From: Cardiocondyla obscurior
Lineage: Eukaryota; Arthropoda; Insecta; Hymenoptera; Formicidae
Assembly: GCF_019399895.1 (NCBI RefSeq)
Contig: NC_091890.1
Location: 1,288,705 to 1,352,704 of the forward strand
DNA: 64,000 bases
Direction of reading: 5' to 3'
Numbering within the stretch: the stretch's first letter is position 1; every line of letters begins with the position of its first letter. Shown here one piece after another: positions 41,001-56,000 of the stretch. A program made the position numbers and the translations under genes. The notes below the pieces were generated by a model that was not told the DNA's origin, ran no database searches, and saw only the letters and a program-made list of their open reading frames with translations.

Positions 41001-44000
41001 TCAATATGGTTTATCTCCGCTCTCGAGAACGCGTTCCGTAATCACGGATAAAAAGATATTTCGTAATTCGTAAGCTGAAATATTCCAGCGGCGTCGAAAA
41101 GTTATTAAGAAGTCAATGTAACTTTTTTTTTTTCTCTCTCTCTTTTTTTCTTTTTCCTATCTCTTTTTCTTCTTCCTCTTTTTTTTTTTTTTCAAGTTTT
41201 ATTCCAGTCGTTTCGTTAACACGAGTAAAATTAAAAATTCCTTTGAAGCCGACGCCCGCCTCGAGCTAAAAGTTCCGATACCTATTTGCTTTTCTGAGTC
41301 ACGTGATCAGGGAAGAGACCCTTGGTCTTCAAGTCGCGATTTGCAATACGGCTGAGGAACTTCCTCGGGGCAGAAGTCTCCTCCAAGTCTGTTCGAAACT
41401 GCACAAAGCTGATCCGAGATACCAACATCCCCTTTTCCTCTGAACAACTGTCTCGGACCGCTCGTCATCGTTTGTCGCGTAATTGGTGTACGTACGAGTC
41501 CCGTCGTTAGGGCGCAACAGCACTCGTGATGTAATCGGCCAGAAAGATCCTCAAGAGCGAGGTCGAGCTTTCGCGCATCCCTCGTTTCGCTCATCCGATT
41601 TTAATTGCGAACTTCCGTCCTCGCGATTGCGTAAGCTCCGTTCAACGCTTTAAACCGATTCGCACGCTAAAATTGACCATTAACGGCAATACCTTTAACT
41701 GTCATCCCCCTTGACGTCGTTCGACGTCCCTTCTCTCTCTCTCTTTTATTTCGCTGTATTGTTTCGTACAGCTTTTACTCCGCCACTTTCATTTTCCCCC
41801 CTTTTCTTCCGTGCTTTAGCGACTCTCCGCGTCGCTTTAGCGCGAAATCACCTATATACGTACCAGGCACTTAAGCGCCTGTCGCAGATGGAATTATGTT
41901 CCTCTTCGGAATTAATCGAGTTCTGAAACAGAGACGCGCAATAACTCGACAGCTCATTTATACGAGTTGTTATAATCGCGTGCGGTATTAACGTGCGCGC
42001 GAGAGCTATCGGAAGCGAAGCCTCATTCAAGCTGAGAAATTGAATTTCTGAAATTGCCGCTGCGCGAATGGCGGATGTAAAATAAATCGCGGCGTCAAGC
42101 GTATTAATGCTAGAGATCGGCCGGCTACCGAGAAGCGTAGGAGGACGAAAACTGTAAACGTTTGCGAAAACTGATAATGCGCAGATAATGAGTCGCGGTT
42201 TGATGAATTATCGAGGCTCGTATATTCGGCGCGCGTATATTGTACATACAATATACACGCGTGTACGCGCCATTAAGCGTCTCAGATTATCCGCCGGGCG
42301 CGATAATATATCAAATCGAGAGGGAGGGACGGTCGAAACAATCGAATCAATGGTCCATCCAGCGCCCGAGCGATTTTATTGCAAACCGTCGAAACGCCGA
42401 AACGCCACCGGAAACTTTCGGTCTCGCGTTACGGGAGACGAGCTTCGGGATGGAAATTAATTACGCGACGCCAAATCTCGCCACGTGTTCTCGCGCGGCA
42501 AAGCTTCATAAACGGCAGGCGAAACGCAGCCCGTTCGTTCGTTCGTTCGTTCGTCGATCGCAGTCTGATTTTTGTCGGTTTAACGAAGGGCCCGCAGCTT
42601 TTTGTCGATCCAACGCCGCGGCTAACGAGAACCGCTCTCGTTCGCAAACTCGGGGGTGCGATTTCGCACGGGGAGGCCAGAAAATGTCACTCGAGCGGAG
42701 AAAAGCTCCGATTTCCCATTTTCGAGACGGGTTCTTAGAATTTACGCGCAATTTCGACGTTACTTTTGGATCACACTCGGTCGCGATAATCGTCAAAATA
42801 CAATATTGCATTATTATAATTATGATAGAGATGAAAGTGATTAATTGCCACCGGGGGGAGAGACTGTTATTATATTTTAACCCTCCTCTTTGCGATTTAA
42901 TTTTCAATTTAATGGGCTACGAAGTCGCAATCGCTGTTTAATTAATTATCGCAATTTTGCGTTATTTTCGCTACGGCGTCATTGTTCTCATATGACATAT
43001 TGTTATTTAATTACCGCTGAACAATCGTCGCCCGGCGGAAACGAGATTTATAAATATGCATGTCAAAGTACAAAACCCGTTTGTTCTTGTTGCGCGGCGG
43101 CTACGACAGTAGCGGCGCCATTTATTGCCGAGCTTGTGGAAACGCTGATGAGTTACAGTTTAAATTATTACTACGCGCGTCGCGCCTGCAGCGAATGACT
43201 GGAGGAGAAGCAGTATGTATACAACGGTAACACTACAATATTAATTACGTTGTCTAGTGCCGCCGTAAGCTCTCGAGCTTTTTTTTTCTTTTTTTTTTTT
43301 GCTCGCGACCGGCCCGCTTTTCGTCAATCGCACGTACATTCTTGAAACATCGCCTCGTTCCTATAAAAGCTTTCGGAACGCTCGGAAAATGAGGGCGGGG
43401 AGAATTTTCAGTTTGAAAATTACGGTGTAACGCGTCGCCAAAATCTCAGCGTTATCAGAAAATAGGAAACCGATATCGGATGCCCCGATAGTGGCTGCGC
43501 CCGTTAATTACGCGTTAAACGCGAAAATTTATAATTTGAGGAGGCCGAAGCCTGTGTTGGGAGGATGATAATCTCAATTTCGCCTGGTGAAATTAATGCG
43601 CTTCGGCGCGCGCATGATTGATACAACTATGTGCAACCGTACAGCGTACCGTATTTCTGTCCGAAATTTTTTTCCTTTTTTTTTTTTCGATCCGGTGCGC
43701 TTCGATTACAAGATGGACGAAGCTCTCCGTCCGTGTTATTTGCGACTGCAGCTCGAACTCAACAAACTACTATTCGTAGCCGAGTTCGGGATACAGTCAG
43801 CATGTTTGCGGGAAACGACATGAAATAAATTCCAGTGCAATAGTCTCCTAGGTTCTTCCTGGGGAACTTGAGGCAACTGTGGCTCCAAACTTCATGAAAA
43901 TTTTGTTGTTTAACTTTTAATGTACCTCGAGGAGTTTCGATCAGAAATACTTATTATTAGAAAACGTAGCTGCTATTGCTTAATGACAAAAGTTCCGTAT

Positions 44001-47000
44001 ATGTAACGACGCTAAAAATAGAGCGATAAGGAACGCTCGAGAATACTTAATTTGAAGCGGGAGGGAAAGAGATATTAAATATATCTTGATTACCGGGTAG
44101 CATTTGTCGTTATCGTTGGTAGTTTCTCGTTATTTATTTATTAAATATTATTTAGACTCCTACAATTAAAAAAAAATGTCTTTCAATTTTTACCCTCCGG
44201 TTAAATAACTCTATAAATTATAACACAGTCGAAAATTAAACTCGGTAGTCTCTTTAGTTCACAAAATAAAATTCTAAATTCGACAAGAAGTATCTGTTAT
44301 TTTTACTTAGCCTTTTCTCGAATCGCCAAATTTTATGCACACCAAAAAAAAGAAAAAAAATTTATTATATATTATTTAAACTCCTACAATTAAAAAAAAT
44401 GTCTTTCAATTTTCACCCTCCGGTTAAATAACTCTATAAATTATAACACGGTCGAAAATTAAACTCGGTAGTCTCTTTAGTTCACAAAATAAAATTCTAA
44501 ATTCGACAAGAAGTATCTGTTATTTTTACTTAGCCTTTTCTCGAATCGCCAAATTTTATGCACACCAAAAAAAAGAAAAAAAATTTATTATATATTATTT
44601 AAACTCCTACAATTAAAAAAAATGTCTTTCAATTTTCACCCTCCGGTTAAATAACTCTATAAATTATAACACGGTCGAAAATTAAACTCGGTAGTCTCTT
44701 TAGTTCACAAAATAAAATTCTAAATTCGACAAGAAGTATCTGTTATTTTTACTTAGCCTTTTCTCGGATCGCCGAATTTTATGCACACCAAAAAAAAAAA
44801 AAAAAAAAAAAAATTGCAACGTGCAAAATTGCATTCCGCGGAGTAAGAAAAGTGCAGCAAAGTGTCGACAAATTTGCTGATATCATGGATCGTATACTTT
44901 CATATACTATACGGGTGTAAAAGTTTGCGTTGCGGAGAATCACTTAAAGAAAACAGGTGCGCTGAGGGGAAAAGTTTGCACGGGGCAATATACAGTGGGA
45001 AAAAGTTTCGATTGGCGCGGCAACGTGCCTTCTCCGCTGAGGTGCGTTGATAAGGTAACGGCATTATTGGCATCTCACTGCATTCTGAAACCGCGCGGGA
45101 GATATGCCTCGCGATATTAATAATAATACCTTAAAACGACACGGAATGCCGCATAAAATATTGTCACGGGCGGCATAAATCCTATTTACCAAATTTCACC
45201 GAAACCAACGCAACGTTAACCGAAAGAGAGTTCGCTCGATATCCGCCCGACGGAATTCAAAAAGTACATAAATCCAGCGCGCATTTACGTCACAATTAAA
45301 TAGCGCGCGAGAACGGGGAACGATAATACTATTTCGTTTCCTCGCAATGAGTTATTTTTCCAATTACTTGCCCACGTAATATCGTTCGAGTCGAGTATTT
45401 TAGCGCGCACAAGGGCTAATCAGTGGCAATCAAAGGTACCGGAAGCTGTCTAGTGCGCTGACGAAATAACGTGAAATCATTTCCGTGACCCAGCGGCGTG
45501 AAATAATAATTTCTGTTTCTCGGTAACGTATGTAATAATAAATTTCTTTTTTTTTTCCCTCCCCCGCGCGAAACAAAAAATATTAAATACGCGCTGGAAA
45601 TACCGCTTTATTCCTGTTTATATCTAGATTTAATAATTAAATGAAAGTCGCGCGATGAATGGGTTCGATGAATGCGCCTCGATTGTTAAACCGCGGAGAT
45701 TATTTCGCGTTACAGCTTCGTAAAAACTGGGACGACGATCGCGTAGCGAACATGTTTAAATAAAAATGGAATTAAGCCGCTTTGGGTAATAGCTGCGTAC
45801 GATAAATGGCTGGACTGCAGTCAACAGTTCCAAAATAACGCGACAGTCGAGCGGCGATTAAATCCGATCGAATAGATTAGGAAGTTCGACCTACGAGAAT
45901 ATTATTGCTGTACGAAAGATTACGTCGGCGGCTACTCGTTTAAATATTGAATCTAATTAGGCAATTATATACTAAGGAAAGTAAAGAATAATTTATCTCG
46001 AAATGGGAAAGGCTAGAAACCGACCGGAATATATGCAATAGAAATCCAATGAATATTTTATTTTAACCGTAATTTAAACATTTTAAACGAATAATAATTA
46101 TTGAATTATTAAACTCTCTTTCGTCCTCCTCTAGTAAACGCATTTATTATTTATTATAGTCTTAGTTGGACAGTTCACAGTCTTACTGTATACAACATCC
46201 GATAAGTATGTCATAATATTCGCTGCTGTTGGCAATTAGGATATGGTCCCCGGTGATTATAATTGCTAATTTATCATACTTAGCCTAATTGTGTACTGTT
46301 CGAAGTTCGTCGGTTTATTCCTCGTAAAATTCTCTTCGAGTAAGCTTACAGTATTGCGTCAATTTCACCAAATTGAAATTTAACAAATCATCGTTGTCGT
46401 TGAAAGGGTGTTGCGTTGATCGAGGGCGCGCGAAATATCAAGATTGTCGGAAATTAAAAGAAATTTTTCAACACGAATTTTCATGCAAGTATGTTTTCAA
46501 TATTCCTCGAATGCTCTTTGTTAACGTTGAGAGTCTTTCGGTTCGATCTTTGGGTTTACGTTTCCGTTATACATATATACATATATATAATATGTATATT
46601 TTCACATTCAGCTTTGCCGAAAGTTCCCTTCGAAATGTGCAATCCGTTTTAATCGGATGTAAGGGGATGACGAAAGTTTAACGAAACATCTCCGCGCGGA
46701 ATTTCTGCGCCAAGCCGCCAGACAATTCACTTGGCGGAGTCTTACTTGGCGTTTACCTTTGCAGCGTAATTATTATAGAGCGAGCGGGAACGTAAAAACG
46801 GTCCGAAATTCGCGTTACAACTTTGCTCTACAACTGTTTAATAAACTTACCGAGCGTCACCGTCGGAGGTTTGGCCGAAGTGCATTCGCGCAACGTGTTG
46901 AATAAATACTATAAAACTTTGGAGTTTGAACGCAAACGCGAACTTTCGCTCTTTTCCCTCTGATCTCGGGGTTAATTATCTGCCCGAGTTCGCTGGAACG

Positions 47001-50000
47001 CTTGCACGAGGACGGAGAAGGCAATGCGTGGTCGCGGCAACAATAAGAAATCCCGGTGGACGTAAAAAAATCAAAATACAACTCAATACGTCAACCTCAA
47101 TAAAGGAAAAAAAATGAAATCGCGATGAGCCGACGGAATTAATAATCTCCCAAAACGCAAAGGTACATTACAGAATTAGCAAAGTTTTCGCGCAATCAGC
47201 TAATGAGCATTTCGTGCGCTTTGTATATAATTTTGTTTTTTTATACCGAGCATTATCATTACTGCAAGGGAAACGTAAATTATTTTTCATGAATATGCGA
47301 GAGGATAAAAGCCTCGGGGTGATGTTCGTGGCCGAATAAATTTGGGTGTAAAATTAATGTTTAAGAGATTATTTTGAGCCTGAACGCGAGAGAAAAAAAA
47401 AGAACGCAACAAGCACGTGTTGTTTCAGCCAAATGAATATTTCATGTTCTAACAACTGGTATTATTAAAAATATTCAAAAACATACGAATTCTGTGTATT
47501 AACACGTAAAATAAAACGTCGTAATTTCACCGGCATTATGTGCACGTACGCGAATCGCCGAACTCGCTTTCCGGTTCGTTCGGTATCGCGTTACGTAGAT
47601 ACTGGATACAAATCGCGAATCAACTAAAATTGCAAATTTGTCCAGGTCTCCAATTCCCGCCGTGGGTGTAATACTCACGGGCGCATGGAAAACGTACTTC
47701 TCCGCTTCGACCGTTTCCACAACGTAAGCGTTCTATTTTAATTTTGGAATTAACGCTTTTCGATTGACCTTCTTCCGAGGGCTCGAAATTTCATTCGTTA
47801 ACGTTCCTGCACGTTCCTTCTCGCTTCGCAAACATTTTGACGACTAGAATAGAATCGCTTTTCTCAAAAGACAATTCGATATTTTTCCCGACAAATCTAT
47901 AAGTCCGTACAAAAATGTGTATACATAAAATACATAACGGAAATTATAATATTTCGTAAAAAAAAAAAAAAAAACTAAAACGAAAGGCGAGATACAAAAT
48001 TGCGAGGCAGCCGAAAAATAATAAAGACGTATAATTCATATTTTATATACGCTTTACTCTGCGCATATATCGCTCGAATGTCGTTATTAATGCGTGAGAC
48101 AATTTGATATTTTTCCCGACAAATCTATAAGTACGTACAAAAATGTGTATATATAAAATACACAACAGGAATTATAATAATATAATTTCCTAAAAAAAAA
48201 AAAAAACTAAAACGAAAGGCGAGATACAAAATTGCGAGGCAGCCGAAAAATAATAAAGACGTATAATTCATATTTTATATACGCTTCACTCTGCGCATAT
48301 ATCGCCCGAATGTCGTTATTAATGCGTGAGACAATAGGCGTATTGTCCGATAATAATGGGCCACGACTAGAACATTAACCGCTTCGATAGTCCACCTACA
48401 AACCTAGTTCATATCACCCAAGATTGTGGACGTCCGATGCTTCAGTAAACTGCAATAGGTAGGCAAACCTATTCACGTGCTAAATTTTCAAGCTCGATAA
48501 CCAAGGCTATTGAGATGCTCCTGAGAATTTAATAACTTAAAGAAGTACTAAAAGCCTCCGGAGTCCACCCGATGCATTAGCCAAGCGTAAAAGAATAATT
48601 AAACATTGCCTCGCTGCTTAAAGTTTCGTTTAGTCTTTTGCATTATTTGATATTCGCTTTTGTATATTAATTATTTAATTATTTGCGCTTCAAAGTTTGT
48701 ATAAATTCCTCAATAAATTAAATAACAAGGTAGTTAAAGAAAGTTAGTTAAGGAAGGTAGTTGAAGAAATAATTAGAAAAAAAAATTCTTATCAAGCTTA
48801 CAAGGCGCGTACGATTTCTTTTTTTTTTTCTGGTAATAATTTGTGCGGAATTATGTTTCGCGTTGCGAGTTGCATTCGATCGAGATTAAAATTTGGATTC
48901 GCACACGGGAAATACTTGGGAAGCTCCTGGTATTATATATGTCACCCGGTCTCTTCTCCCTTAACTGTCCGTTTTCCCCGTCATAGACGAGAACGCTAAG
49001 CCGGCGGTATAACAATATCGAGCTCGGTCCCGCGCACGGGAGGCTTCACAAGCGAGAATGTAATTTCAAGATCCTCACGGACCGGCTGTGCTAAATCTAG
49101 AAATTTGGCGAGCTGTAAAATGTCTCGGTCGCAGTAACTTCTGTTTTGCGACAGAGCGAAGCGTATTTTGCGAAATAACCACCGACACGTTTCAGTTTTA
49201 TTTAACGTAAAAAAAAAAAAAAAAAAAAAACCTTGTCGTTTCTCACTTTCCGCATCGCGATATTCGGCAATCGTCGACCCGTACCGCTTTGGTGATTTTA
49301 TTTATCACGCAACATTGTATAGCATTTTTAACTTATTTTACACACAGAAAAAAAGAGAGAGATAGAGATGGGGGGGAAGGGGAGAAAGAGAGAAGAGAGC
49401 GGGCGAGAGAGCTTATGCGGCGTTATCAAAGTTCGGGCCGATGCGATATGCGGCAGCGAAGCAAACTATTGCGTAAGTGGAGCCTAGAGGCGAGTAGCTC
49501 GGGGCAATATTTCGTCAACGCCTTACCGGGAGCACAAATACGGCGGCACGGGGAAGACATGCATCTGCGAAACTTGTTAACTTCATTAAATAGACGAAGG
49601 GGGGGAAAGGGGGAGGTGTGAGAGCGGTGCCGGGGGAGGGAGAGGATGTAGAGCCCGATTTAATCGCATAATCGGCAAATTGTATATCAAAACGTAAACT
49701 GGCATTTCATTAAGTTACCCGTCGTATCTCCGAGCGTGATCGTAATTACTCTGAGGAACTAATTAGCGCGCGCCGCGCCGCGACGCGATTTGTCATCGTT
49801 TATTGCCGCGAGACGAATACGCCCGCTACAATTATTCTGAACGTTGTACAACAATGAGGGATTCGAATGACGAAGTGTTTCGGCGGTTGCTCGCGTTGCC
49901 GCGCGGCAGGTGTACCTTTCGCCGTGTACATTCTACTTTACACGTGTGTGAAATCTATACCTGTTAACAATTATGTTAAATTTAATTACCCGTAAAGGCC

Positions 50001-53000
50001 AACAAAACTTCCAAAAATCGAAACGATAAACGGAGGAATTTTTAATCATATTTTGTCGAATAATAAAAACTCGCGAAATCTTTAATTAACAATTTAATTC
50101 ATTAAAACGGGCTGTAATTTAAGCAAGTACAGAATATTTTATTTTAATCAAAAGATGAGCACTGACTGGGTGACACTCTAATAACTGCAAATCTTTTGTT
50201 CGGCTTCAATATATCTCCACGTACGTTTGTCAAAATTCGCACAAAAAAAAAATTATTAATATTAAAAAAAAAGAAAAAACTATAAATAATAAGGATTGTA
50301 TCCCTGTACGCGATAGATACCACTTGATGGATAGCAATTTCGCCTCTCGGAGAGGCGACGAAATTGGATTCGAATAAGCGCGCGGCGAGCACGTCTTTCG
50401 CTCAAGTCGATATATTTCCCGAAATTGAGGAGCACTGTTAAGGTCGATAAGATCCGATGGAGGTTTTAACGTCGAAGGTCCTTCGCGGGGGAAAATAGAA
50501 AACCTTCGCGGTTTAAGGCCGGGGCTGGCCGGCTGGCGTCGTGCCAAAGATTATCTCCGCCGTCGTTCTCGGGGACTTCATAACCGAGCTGAGTGAAATC
50601 GCAAATATATACCCACGTATACACACACTCATACAGGCGAACGTGTCGTCAGTTCTCATGGAGCCCTTCTAATCCGCGCCACCTCTTTACACACTCTTCC
50701 CACATTTCCCTTCGGCCATCAATCTCTCGCAAAACACTACCCTCCTCCCCCATCAGGCAAGATGGCCACTTGATGCTTGATATATTCTCCTCTCTATCTT
50801 TCCCGCCTCGCCGCGTTTCACCCTTTAGTACTGTGCTACGGCTAAGCCAATGGAATTTTCATTATCGTTTCATAACCTTTGACGCCGGCAGGTCAAGTTA
50901 TATATTTTTGATTAAAGTACGATGGGTCCATTCGGCCGCGCTCGACTTCTCAATTTCGAGGGATATAAAATCGCCGCGGATTAACAAATGAGAATTTAAC
51001 ATTACTAGAAACTAGTCATTTACCTACTCTTCTTTCTTCTACTTAAAAAAAATAAAATAAAATAAAATAAAATAACCAAATTTTTACATTTAATAATTTT
51101 CAACCTCGAACCACGGTCATTAAATTTTCGCGATCAGGAGCCGTGTGTGCTTCTCTATCGCCGTTAAACGTTATCGCTGCGTAACGGGCGGCGTCGTGGC
51201 TCACGCGCGCGGTCTTCGCATCGCCGCTTACGGGCATAATATGCTTGGTCGCGCGGTGGACGAGTAGGTCAGCTGACGCACTGGCCTACTCTCCGCGTTA
51301 TGCCTACTCTCGTGCCTCTGTCATCAACGAAGCGGCGGGCTGTATGCGTGCATGTCTTCGCGCGCGCGGTGCGAGAGCATCGCCCGGCTCAGCTGGGCGA
51401 CCACGTTGCGACCTACGACAACCGCGGGACCTACGGCAATCTCGGCGACGTACGTGGCTTCGCTCGATCTCGGTCTCCGGTAATCGCCTTCGCGTAAGAT
51501 TATCGCGCGTAGCGGGTTTCGGAATCGACGAATACGAAAACTGAGGTCGTAAAACTGAATTTTAATAGGGATAATATTTAAGTATTAAGTACGTCCGACG
51601 TAAGCTCTCGTTTTTTTAATATTAAATTTAATATTAAGACTTAAGCTTGACATTAATTGGATTCTTCTAAATTTTTTTATATTATCTTAATTATTACTGT
51701 CTGTAGTTTGATTTTGTTTTAAATATTTCTTATTGAAATTGCTCTTTCGAATCTGCTCGATTCGATCTACCGCGGCTTTTTTTGAGACAGAAAACCAATC
51801 GAAGAGAGACTAACCACACGCGCGTCGCTTTTCTAATTAATTGTCCTTCCGGTGATTAATTTTTCATAATTGCGCAAAAACCAAATGTCATCATAGATAA
51901 ATGTACGGCGAAAATAAAATTATATAATTTCAAGAAAATGTCTAAAAAAAATAGAAAAGGAAAGAAAAAGCAATTACTGTTAAAGCGAGAACCGTTTTAA
52001 TGACGCATTATTCACTTCGAGAGTGAGGGTTGAAAGAAATGATTTATCTCTTCTCCCTCTTCTATATTTTTTTTTTCCTTATCATTATCCCTCGATAAAT
52101 GAGATGGGTACTAGATATCGCAGATATATCATCGATAATGTTCTCGAATCTTTTATAAAATGTGTTGCCGATAATAATTTTGTGGCAAAATATTCCTTCC
52201 ATTACTTCGACGAAGTAAAATGCAGTCTAACATCTGCGTAAAAAAAAGAAAAGAAAAAAAAAAAATAATTTCCAAGTACCGAGCTGATAAAAAAATTTAA
52301 AATAAATTCCGCATCACATGCGTTATTTTACATTAATTAAAAAAATCGGAAAATCCCCCAAAAATAATACTAGCTTGAAAAAAAAAAATAGGCGTCTTCT
52401 CCAATTAATAATCGCTCGATGAAAATGTTTTTGTATTTAAACCGAAGCGTATTAAATGAATGCCGTATGCAGACACATTTCATATCTCGTTACATCAACT
52501 ACGACACTATCACGTGGACAGTATCCGCAGGTCGATCTAATACTACTAAATCTAGGTCAGGAGATATCTTTGATCTGCAATGTCACTGGCGCGCTCAGAA
52601 AAACATTCGAGCAATGTCAAAGAACAAAGGGAAGAAAAGTCGGGCGAAAAAAAAAAAAGTTTATCCGGAATATTTTAACTTTCCGCCGGCCGGAAACTCG
52701 CGGATATCGGATTTTCGAAAAGATCCGCCGCGCTGCACTGAATTTATAACAATATCTGCTTGTAAGAATAATAACGACAACGTCATTCACGTTCCTACCG
52801 TTTGGTATTGCATCGAGCTAAAGATATAACTCGCGAGCGTTCCTTTTCGAGAAATCGCTGGATTTTCTCGAAAATTATAATGAGGAACAATGAGCAACTC
52901 GGTATTTTTTTTTTTTCTTTTTTTTTTCTTTCCCCCCTTTTTTTTCGCGAAGACAATGCAGCGCGACGTTTGATTTTGTAAGAAGCTCTTCTTAAAGTAG

Positions 53001-56000
53001 GTGAAGTGGGTAGCATAACAAGCACACGAGACTGTACGCGGGATTTCCTCGTAGATTTTTACTTTCAAAGCAGCCTCATGTCTCTCGATGTCTTGAATGT
53101 ACTTACTCAAATTATCCCTGCCAACATAGCGCGGCGCTGTTTAAATTTTGTTTAAAAGGAAAAAAAAGAAAAAGTTTCTTTTTTACTACTGCCAAAATCG
53201 TGATCGTAACAGCAGATATTAATTTTTATAAATTAATAAACGTCCACCTAATTCAGGATATCAAGAATTAAACATTAAAATTTTATAATGCTTAAAAAAA
53301 AAATTTTTTATGCGCAATATCGTGCGATAATATTCGCGGAGTAATATCCAAACAATCTAAAGAACCCAACCCGGGCCGAGGAATGTCCCACATCTGAATA
53401 AGAATTATTAATTATCCCTAATCGACCTCCACTTATATCGACGATACGATCGCGTGCAAATATCCTCGCGACTACAATGGCGCATTGTTGAGGAGCGGGT
53501 CATCGAATGCAGCTGTTACATCAGACGAAAGGTCGCAGTGCAAACAGCGACGGTAATCGATTAGCGGGGGAGGTTATATCGCACGTCAACGTCTACCCAA
53601 CCGCGTCTGATAAGAAAATAAAAAAAAAAAAAATATACATACATACAAACGTAAAAAAAAAAAAAAGGAGAGAAGGGGAGAAATCGAGCAGCCGAGTCGA
53701 AACATAGATTAGAGGTCACGCCGGCTATTTAATCGGGCTGATCAATTGACTAAGGCGCCCATTCAGGCATGATTGATTGATAAATTCAGACGGAAGCAGG
53801 CAGACGAAGCGGCGGAGCGAGATAACGCACCGTTCCGCGATGCATTACGGCGAAATTTCCCAAATCTGGGACAGGCGGGCGAGAGAATTTCGTACGCCGC
53901 GGAACAATAAGACGTTTCGCTTCGTGCCAGCGCTCGCGATCGCGTAGTTAAATAAATATTTCAAATATTTCAGAAAATAATTCGGCGCGCAACTATCCGC
54001 CGGAGAGAATATTACCGACGTCGGGAATAACGCGGGAGAGTCTAGCGGAAAAAGCCGCGAGATCGCCCGGCATCTCGCCACCGTCCGTGAATATTTCGCA
54101 ACGGAGACGCAATTTGTTTACGCGCGTCTACGAATGTCCGCGCTTCGGACTGTTCTGCCGGCGAATAACGCACTCGTTAGTCAGCGGGAATTGCGAAAAC
54201 GGCCGGCGGAGGTGCGCCGCCTCTCGTGTGGGCCGATGCCTCACTCGCTGCATCCGGGCGTTACAAGATTAATTATCGTAATTTAGTGGAAACGTATTCC
54301 GGAACGGTCTATAAATAGCGTACACCGAAATCGCCATTGCTTAGCCCCGTAAATGGAATTAAATTTCTAATTTCATTAACACGGATATTATTTGTCCGGT
54401 ATTTCCCCGGTACGAATATATTAACCGATACGAGAATATCGGAGTTAACGTAATAGTTTAATGTAAATGGATACTAATAATAAATACGCGGGCGCTCAAA
54501 CTATGTAATACGGCGTATGAATGCGAAACTATAATACACCGCGAAAAGTCTGCCTCCGCCCGAAGGAATTTCCGAAGGGGAGGTTCCGAAAATAACGAGG
54601 GGTCGTTTCGTATACGCTCCGAATACAGCGGGGGGCGGGAAGCGGGCGAAAAAGATACCCGAGCTATCCTTTTATCGCGAGAAATCAGATTGTCCTTGGA
54701 TGTAGAAAGTAAATCCTATCTAGGTCTCGGATCCGCAAGGCAATTATCAGCGCCTTTCATCGAATAAAAGCGTTCGATTGGATTCGAGCCGTATGATTGC
54801 GCGGGGAAGCATCTTGTGCTCGGACGGCTTCAAATGTTTCCTTCTTCGTCAAACGTTTTGTTCGACTTCGCCGATCAACTCGGAAAATAGAGCACGGGGA
54901 AAATCGGGGGGGGAAAAAAAAAAAAATATGCGGACGTTATGTCGTGGAAATTGTAGATTACGGTGGACGCAGCGCTCGCGTCGAGAGGGAAAGAAAAGCT
55001 CGGTGTATATTACAGAGTGACGAATGAGATATTCGAGACAACGCAGGCTTGAATTTTACCCGATAAGTCTCGTTATCGCGTATTCATTAGATCTGAGCAC
55101 AAGTTTGATCAAGCTTCTCGCAATATTACATGACCACAACTATAATATAATAATTCTGACAGAGGTATCGTTTATCGCAAAGCAGTCGTGCGTCGCGGAG
55201 GTAATTTTTCAGTTTCGTTCTATCGACCTTTTTTTTTCTTCTTTCGTGTTGTTTTGCTTCGTTCGCTTTGAGAAGATACTTATCTCAGATGAACTCAACT
55301 CGTCGTTACGTACTTTTTAACCGGAAAGAAAATCAACGGCGGAGGCCAAGGGAATTCCGTATGATACGTACGACGTAAGAGAGTCATATCGTGTGTGAAA
55401 AATGGTACAAACGCTTCCGGAGTGGCGATTCTCGATATTGACGATTGACCGAGGTCGGGTCGGGGCATCGGAGGGAACGAACGGCGGAGAGCGAACCTGA
55501 GAAAACTCAGCTGTAACGATCCGAGAAGTCGCAAAAGCGTTTGATATGAACCAGTCGGCCGTAAACCATAGGCTCAGTGAAATGAGTAAGATAAAAGTAT
55601 GCGAGGAAGTAGATAACGCGCGCCAGACGTTGAAAGTTTCGCGTTGTAAACGTTTGCCACGGCGAATTGTTTTAGAATTTTTTTATTCTTGGCGGAGAAA
55701 AAAGAAAGAAAAAAAAAATTAAGAAATAAAAAGTTGTAATCTTCGAGAAAAATTAAATTTAATATATTTGATACAAAAATTAAATTAATAATAATGTAAA
55801 GCGTGTGATGTATAGAGCTGATAAAATTAGTCCAAGTTTCGCGAGAGAAAGGCGTTCAAAGCACTCGCGAAATCAGCGGCATTTCATTCTTCGGCACAAC
55901 AATAAACAGTTTCATAGCTGGCTTGAGAAGTGCTATCGTACCCGCGCGTGCTCATCAGATATTGCTCCTTCTGATTATTACTCGTTCCACTCGATGCAAT

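Noticed and set aside
41307..41594. - strand 95-codon frame with a Cys-rich stretch
   Set aside because: No splice sites in a consistent phase and no recognisable domain; overlapping frames exist on the other strand.
42188..42941. Long + and - strand frames, including one of 233 codons
   Set aside because: Long frames overlap in most phases on both strands, the longest starts with TTG, and no splice context or recognisable motif is present. This is typical of CpG-rich intron DNA.
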